This document shows, in pieces, positions 59,288 through 64,000 of a stretch of DNA of 64,000 bases. The notes under the pieces are model-generated. The model worked only from the letters and a program-made list of their open reading frames with translations. It did not search any database and was not told the DNA's origin. This DNA is from Bacillus shivajii (GTDB lineage: Bacteria; Bacillota; Bacilli; Bacillales; Salisediminibacteriaceae), in contig NZ_CP084703.1 in NCBI RefSeq assembly GCF_020519665.1, forward strand, positions 4,030,001 through 4,094,000. The letters run 5' to 3'. Position 1 is the first letter of the stretch, and each line of letters starts with the position of its first letter. The position numbers and the translations under genes are program-made.

Positions 59288-59566
59288 ATGTATTACGATC
59301 GTACGCACGACCAAATGGACCAAAGTTTCCAGCATGATGATTATAGACAGCATTTTGACCCTAGTTATCACCATCATGGTCAGCATCACCAATGGCATCA
59401 TCCATACCATCACCACCATCACCATGGTCACCACTGGCACCATCCACACCACCATCATCATGGTCACCACCATCCTTGGCATCACGGGCATCATCATCAC
59501 CACTGGCACCCATGGAGACCAAGACCTTTGTGGATCCCTTGGGGTCATCATCGCCCTTGGTGGTAA
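59288..59566 (+). CDS. Histidine-rich small protein
   Basis: 92 aa; about 38 residues are His and 9 are Trp, in runs such as YHHHHHHGHHWHH. The first 25 residues are polar with little His, and the end is Pro/Trp/Arg-rich (RPRPLWIPWG). A GTGGGG site lies upstream of the ATG and a terminator follows. It has no signal peptide or membrane segment. It probably binds transition metals (Ni, Zn, Cu) as a buffer or spore/surface component. Low-complexity frames on the other strand (Asp/Gly-rich) are shadows. Confidence 0.7.
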   Translation: MYYDRTHDQMDQSFQHDDYRQHFDPSYHHHGQHHQWHHPYHHHHHHGHHWHHPHHHHHGHHHPWHHGHHHHHWHPWRPRPLWIPWGHHRPWW

Positions 59567-59583
59567 AATTGGAAGCCGCATCA

Positions 59584-59626
59584 GAAGAAGGAAGCCGTTT
59601 CAAGTGCTCCCTTCTTCTTTTTTATT
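59584..59626 (+). terminator. Intrinsic terminator after the His-rich gene
   Basis: AGAAGAAGGAAGC ... GCTCCCTTCTTCT followed by TTTTTA. Confidence 0.8.
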
Positions 59627-59779
59627 TGACACCTTACAAATGCGAAGGATGCTAATCGAGACGGAATTTCCTGAAAAATAGTCTACCGTTGTCGAAAAAA
59701 AGTTAAACAAACGTTTATTTAAGTTACGGTTTTTGACATGATGTACGAGTAATGGTTAAAAAGTGATGTAAACATCAAA

Positions 59780-59819
59780 AAGAAAAACCCTTCATGCATC
59801 GTGCGAGCATAAAGGGTTC
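59780..59819 (-). terminator. Intrinsic terminator of the four-repeat NlpC/P60 gene
   Basis: On the minus strand AACCCTTTATGC ... GCATGAAGGGTT is followed by TTTCTTTTT. Confidence 0.85.
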
Positions 59820-59831
59820 TAGCATCGAAGG

Positions 59832-61409
59832 TTATTTCAGGCTTCTAGCGCCGAGGTACCTCGGACCCCAGTAGCTATTATTTAAACTTGCGATGGTTAC
59901 ACCAGTTGATGAACCGCTATGAATGAACTGGTTATTACCAATATAGATACCGTTGTGGGAAGGACCTGGCCGGTATGTTTCAAAGTAGACGATATCCCCT
60001 ACTTGTGGTTTTGATACAGATTTCGTAGCATTCCATTGTTCAGCAACGGTTCTAGGGAGATTCACTCCATTTTTCTTGAAAACATATTGTACGAATCCAC
60101 TACAATCAAATCCCGTTTGTGTCGTACCACCCCAAAGGTAAGGAACGCCGACTAAATCAGCTGCATCAGCTATTACGTTCAATGTATTAAATGATTTTTC
60201 AGCTGATACTTGAGGTTCTTCCATATGGATGGAAGCAATTTCTTCCAGTTTCTCCCATGTCGACTTTGTAACAGTCCCATCTGAATTCAATCCCCAATCT
60301 TTTTGAAAAGCCACTAATGCATCCTTCGTGATCGGGCCAAAATAACCTGTGGGCTCTTGTTTGAAGTGACCAATTGCTTTCAGCATATGTTGCAGCTCTT
60401 TGACTGACTCCCCGCGAGAGCCTTTTTTTAGTAGCGTATCGCTAGACGACTCTCCAGAGTCTGAAGATGATGATGAAGACTCAGTTTCTTTTGGTAGATT
60501 TTTTTCTAACTGAGCAAAAGTTTGCGGGCCAAAAATGCCATCAATATTTATGTTTGTTTGGCGTTGGAGCTCGCGTACTGCTTCTACTGTTTGTGCGCCA
60601 TAGGTACCAGAAATATTACCGTTATAGTAGCCTAAATCTTTTAATCTCGTTTGTAGTGTCTTAACATTTTCGCCACGAGAACCTTCACGTAAAATGACAT
60701 TTGAAAGGTCTACTTGATTACTAGAGGTTGAACTGGAGGATGATGAATTTGAATTACTAGACGACTCTTCTTTACTAGCCCCCGTGTCCTTTATTTCTTT
60801 ATTCACTTTCGTAAGCGTTTGTGGACCTGCTAGCCCGTCTATCGTTAAACCTCGAGCTTGTTGAAAACGTCGTACTGCTTTTTCTGTTACGTTCCCATAG
60901 TATCCAGTCGCTTCATGATGATCAAAGAAGCCAGCTTTTTTCAAATATAGTTGAAGACGTACAACGTCCTCTCCCCTAGCTCCTTGTCGTAAAACTTGGT
61001 TTGCATTTCTAATAGGTTCTCCGTTGTATGTATCAGTTGATGTACTTTCAGTGGTTTCATTTTTTGTTTTCGGCTCATTTGCTTGTTTTTTCTTTATAGC
61101 ATTTTCATTTAATGCACCAAAAGTCTGCGGGCCAACGATTCCATCAACTGTTAGGTCATTAGAACGTTGAAAATCACGTACGGCCTCTCTCGTAATCTCT
61201 CCGAAATAACCAGTTGCAGTGTGAAATTGAAAATAGCCTTTCTCTTTAAGCAGTTCTTGAAGCTCTTTGACATCAGGGCTTTCCATTCCAATTCTTAGCG
61301 TCTGATCACCAAACGAAGCTTCTGCTAGATTAGGTGCGACAAATATAGCACTTGTTGCTGCAGCAGATACAAATATAGCAGAACGAACTTTCGAATCAAA
61401 AAACGACAT
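59832..61409 (-). CDS. Secreted NlpC/P60 endopeptidase with four peptidoglycan-binding domains
   Basis: 525 aa from ATG 61409 (GAGGTGG 5 nt upstream). Signal peptide ends near AEA. Four PG_binding_1 repeats follow, each with a VDGIVGPQTFGAL-like end, joined by Ser/Thr/Lys-rich linkers. The C-terminal NlpC/P60 domain has Cys in FDCSGFVQYVF and His in SHNGIYIGNNQFIHSG. The first repeat is almost the same as that of the two-repeat paralog at 48977-49975. It is a cell-wall D,L-endopeptidase; the extra repeats should tighten wall binding. Confidence 0.93.
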   Translation of the reverse strand: MSFFDSKVRSAIFVSAAATSAIFVAPNLAEASFGDQTLRIGMESPDVKELQELLKEKGYFQFHTATGYFGEITREAVRDFQRSNDLTVDGIVGPQTFGALNENAIKKKQANEPKTKNETTESTSTDTYNGEPIRNANQVLRQGARGEDVVRLQLYLKKAGFFDHHEATGYYGNVTEKAVRRFQQARGLTIDGLAGPQTLTKVNKEIKDTGASKEESSSNSNSSSSSSTSSNQVDLSNVILREGSRGENVKTLQTRLKDLGYYNGNISGTYGAQTVEAVRELQRQTNINIDGIFGPQTFAQLEKNLPKETESSSSSSDSGESSSDTLLKKGSRGESVKELQHMLKAIGHFKQEPTGYFGPITKDALVAFQKDWGLNSDGTVTKSTWEKLEEIASIHMEEPQVSAEKSFNTLNVIADAADLVGVPYLWGGTTQTGFDCSGFVQYVFKKNGVNLPRTVAEQWNATKSVSKPQVGDIVYFETYRPGPSHNGIYIGNNQFIHSGSSTGVTIASLNNSYWGPRYLGARSLK

Positions 61410-61579
61410 AGATCCACCTCTCTCTCGTAATATTTGAAAATACGGTGACAAATGACGCAAAAATACTACATATTTTATCCAATATTATCAATATATTAGT
61501 AAATAAAGTAGGTACTAACGGACTATTTAACTATATAATTATGAATTTTTTGTTGAATTAATATGAGTTAAAAGAGAGA

Positions 61580-61612
61580 AAAACTGCCTAGAGAAAGTCT
61601 CTAGGCAGTTTT
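61580..61612 (-). terminator. Intrinsic terminator of the CWB2 protein gene
   Basis: AAAACTGCCTAGAGA-CTT-TCTCTAGGCAGTTTT on the minus strand, followed by T's. Confidence 0.9.
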
Positions 61613-61621
61613 AAGTAGCTA

Positions 61622-64000
61622 TTATTGTGCAAATAGGTTTCTTAGTTCTTCATAAAGATCAGCTGATACAGCTAATTCTCCACCAAGAACAGTTAATGTT
61701 GTAATTCCATTCTCTGTAACATACGTTTCTAGTTCATCATGGACTGAATCCCCTACTAGCAATATACCAGTATCTTGCTTTCCAGCAAGTGCTGCACCTG
61801 CTAAAGCATCATTATGGTCTTCAACAGTTGCTACATAGAAATGATCTGCACCTGGATCAAATTGTTCAACGACCATCATTGCTGTATCCAAACGTGTTTG
61901 ACCACCAATTCGTTCGCCACCAGGTAATGCTTCAAAGACTTCTTCAGACATAACAAGGTGTCCGCCTAATGCATAAGTCGTTTCAACGTTTAATGATTCG
62001 AGTACATCCGCAGTTTCTGAAGGTAACGTTTCATTATCCGTTAAAAGTATTGGCATACCTTGAGCTGCAGCATAAGGAGCTATTGCTAATGCATCTGGGA
62101 AGTCATGCCCATAAACAACAACCGCTTCATCCGTTCCGTCTGGAGCAACCATTTCAGCGATCATTGCTGAAGTTTCCCATCTAGTTTGTCCTGCAATACG
62201 ATTTACAGTTGGTACTAGAGTTTCTAGCTCTTCTTCTACTGAGTCATCTACAGCAAGGTGTCCACCAAGAATCACTACTTCTGTTGCACCTAAACGGTCG
62301 ATTTCATCGATTGTTGCTTGAGGTAATGAATCTGTTTGAGTTAGTAAGATTGGCGCATCATATTTTTGTGCTAAAGGAGCACCAGACAGTGCATCTGTAA
62401 AGTCATCAGCACGAGTAAGGATTACTTTGTCCGCACTATCCCAGCCTTCTTGACTGACTTCAACTGCAGTATCAAAACGAGTATGTCCTGCAATTCGATC
62501 AACGGCTGGTCTTTCAATCGTAACTGTTTCCTCTGTTACATTTCCGGCAATATCATGAACTTCAATATCAAATTCATTGATACCGTAATCAAGATCAACA
62601 GTTACTTCAAATTCCTTCTCAAATTCGCGTTGTTCAAATGCTCCTCCGAATGGCTGATGATAGAATTCATCGCCATCGACTAAAACTCTAATTCTGTCAA
62701 AGTTATCTTTGACATCAAATGTGAATGTTGCTTGTGGATCAAACGTTTCTTCTGGTGATTCTACAACAGATACTTCAGCTGGAGTAGTATCTACAATAAC
62801 ACTTCTTGATAATGAAGTATCGTTACCAGCGACATCCTTAATGTTGAAAGGAATATCATATACACCATCAGATTCTACAGTGAAAGTAGTATCGAAATAG
62901 TAGCGATTAGCCACCTCACTATGTTCTAATTCGACATCTTGTCCATTCACTGTGAATTCAGCAATTTCAGTGGCATTTTCTACATATCCACTTAATGGAA
63001 CTTCTAATGAATCGTAAATTCCACGGTGAGAAGGCTCATCAATAAACATTAATGGGTTTTCAGTATCACCAATAACTTGAACTGCTTCACCAGCATTTTG
63101 TGCATTGTCATATGCTTTTACTGTAAAAGTTGCTACTTCTGGTAAAGCTGTAAATTCTATAGCATACTCATTTTGGTCGTTCACAGGAATAACCTGTCCT
63201 TCACCAAAAATATTTCCTCCGTCCAACAGAACTTCAAAGTGCCTTAATCCACTATGATCATCTGTTGCAGACCAGCTTAATGTATTCGTTTCTTCATCAA
63301 ACTCTGAAGTTACTTCTGGTGCCACTGTATCAACAAGTACAGGGAACTTGAATGATTGCCATTCAGCACCTTCAAAATCAGCTACTGCCTTAACTTCATA
63401 ATAGTAAAGACCATCTTCTACAACATTGTTTCTTACTGTTCCATCCCATGCTGCTGATCCTATAATTTGGGCTGCAACACCAAGTCCACGGTCAAAGAAG
63501 TTCTTTCTTACATTTGACTGTGTATAAATCGTGCGTAAATGGTTTTCATCAGCATCTAAAATGCTGTATTGTACTTCTGATGCATTACGCAAGAATGATA
63601 GATATGGAGTGATTGATGTTAGCTCAGGTGAGAAAGCATGTCTTTCTCCAGCTCCTTCTAAGCCTGGTCCTGGCTTAAACCCTAAGTGGTAATAACCTCC
63701 ATCTTCACTATAAAGTAAGTTGGCAACTTCATAGAAACTTCCTTCTTCATAAAGTGGTTCGTCAAGGATTGGTACTTCTCCCCAGTCTCCGTTAAAACCA
63801 ACGAACGGTACACTTAATGTTGGGTGAGTATCTTGAGGGTCTACAAATGAAACGAACCCTTCAGCAAAATAGCCATTTTCAAAGAGAACTTCGAGGCTTT
63901 CGCCGCCATAAGCAACAATTCCTTCCGATAGGTCAATATCAAATTCCACTGTTACTGATGTACCTTCAGGAATTGTGATTGATCCAACCTCGGCCCCATC
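61622..64000 (-). CDS. Surface protein, probable S8 protease C-terminal half with CWB2 repeats (partial)
   Basis: The reading frame is open to the window edge, so the true start lies outside; at least 792 aa. The first 150 residues resemble the Fn3_5 domain of cell-envelope subtilases such as C5a peptidase and lactocepin (HPTLSVPFVGFNGDWGEVPIL, and AAWDGTVRNNVVEDGLYYYEV). Several Ig/bacterial-type beta domains follow (VDTVAPEV, IVDTTPAEVSVVE). The last about 290 residues are three CWB2 repeats (DRIAGHTRFDTAVEVS, NRIAGQTRWETSAMIA, ERIGGQTRLDTAMMVV), which bind wall polymers. The protease domain is inferred and would be upstream of the window. Confidence 0.85.
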   Translation of the reverse strand, partial: DGAEVGSITIPEGTSVTVEFDIDLSEGIVAYGGESLEVLFENGYFAEGFVSFVDPQDTHPTLSVPFVGFNGDWGEVPILDEPLYEEGSFYEVANLLYSEDGGYYHLGFKPGPGLEGAGERHAFSPELTSITPYLSFLRNASEVQYSILDADENHLRTIYTQSNVRKNFFDRGLGVAAQIIGSAAWDGTVRNNVVEDGLYYYEVKAVADFEGAEWQSFKFPVLVDTVAPEVTSEFDEETNTLSWSATDDHSGLRHFEVLLDGGNIFGEGQVIPVNDQNEYAIEFTALPEVATFTVKAYDNAQNAGEAVQVIGDTENPLMFIDEPSHRGIYDSLEVPLSGYVENATEIAEFTVNGQDVELEHSEVANRYYFDTTFTVESDGVYDIPFNIKDVAGNDTSLSRSVIVDTTPAEVSVVESPEETFDPQATFTFDVKDNFDRIRVLVDGDEFYHQPFGGAFEQREFEKEFEVTVDLDYGINEFDIEVHDIAGNVTEETVTIERPAVDRIAGHTRFDTAVEVSQEGWDSADKVILTRADDFTDALSGAPLAQKYDAPILLTQTDSLPQATIDEIDRLGATEVVILGGHLAVDDSVEEELETLVPTVNRIAGQTRWETSAMIAEMVAPDGTDEAVVVYGHDFPDALAIAPYAAAQGMPILLTDNETLPSETADVLESLNVETTYALGGHLVMSEEVFEALPGGERIGGQTRLDTAMMVVEQFDPGADHFYVATVEDHNDALAGAALAGKQDTGILLVGDSVHDELETYVTENGITTLTVLGGELAVSADLYEELRNLFAQ

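Noticed and set aside
59361-59603. Asp/Gly-rich ORF opposite the His-rich gene
   Set aside because: It is a low-complexity shadow of the His codons, without a ribosome site; the plus-strand frame has both start signal and terminator.

Overview
The window looks like a chromosomal segment of a low-GC Gram-positive endospore-former-type bacterium of the family Bacillaceae. The evidence is two ComK paralogs, a CpsC/CpsD/CpsB (YwqC/YwqD/YwqE-type) kinase-phosphatase module, a LytR-CpsA-Psr protein, a probable epsC-type leader RNA, NlpC/P60 hydrolases with peptidoglycan-binding repeats, a class B PBP of the PbpC type, CWB2 wall-binding repeats and strong AGGAGG-type ribosome sites. Extracellular proteins are conspicuously acidic, which hints at an alkaliphile or halotolerant bacillus (inference only).

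Layout. (1) 0-17.5 kb is accessory and scarred. It holds a lipoprotein, a sigma-70 family factor, winged-helix replication-like proteins, a complete operon that by context converts D- to L-amino acids (RpiR regulator, M20 deacylase, GNAT succinyltransferase, N-succinylamino acid racemase, then a YkvI-type permease), ComM, a REP-associated tyrosine transposase (RAYT), a 5'-truncated IS21 element, two comK paralogs plus a third comK relic, and several very small genes. About a dozen short palindromic GTCCCC/GAAGC elements are scattered only here, around the RAYT. (2) 17.5-44.6 kb is one long minus-strand surface-polysaccharide cluster. Transcription starts near 44.7 kb with the Wzz/kinase/phosphatase module. 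It passes a structured leader RNA at about 42.1 kb, then continues into a bacillosamine-type module (PglF/EpsC dehydratase, PglE/EpsN aminotransferase, PglC/EpsL phosphosugar transferase, GNAT, a PLP enzyme and an ATP-grasp ligase). Next come glycosyltransferases, a heparinase-like lyase, Wzy, a pseudaminic acid pathway (PseB-C-F-G, a formyltransferase where PseH is expected, PseI), Wzx, and ManNAcA precursor genes (WecC, WecB). A second, decayed wecC lies inside. (3) 44.9-64 kb carries cell-wall and household genes: LCP, NERD protein, two NlpC/P60 hydrolases, PBP, LLM oxidoreductase, orphan histidine kinase, DoxX, a tandem nitrilase, a His-rich protein and the C-terminal part of a subtilase-like S8 protease with CWB2 repeats.

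The most striking unexplained signal is in region 3. Six intergenic arrays, about 69 units in all, are built from a 21-bp period made of a conserved 14-nt core (AATAC-NN-GCAACTT) and a 7-nt variable part. They sit between genes in convergent, divergent and co-directional settings. Other notable points are the formyltransferase substitution in the pse operon, ATP-grasp and PLP enzymes in the bacillosamine module, ComK paralogs lacking the MecA-binding tail, a tandem nitrilase whose second domain has lost its catalytic cysteine, and two copies of a palindrome whose arms covary. All calls come from reading the sequence and translations; no database search was possible.
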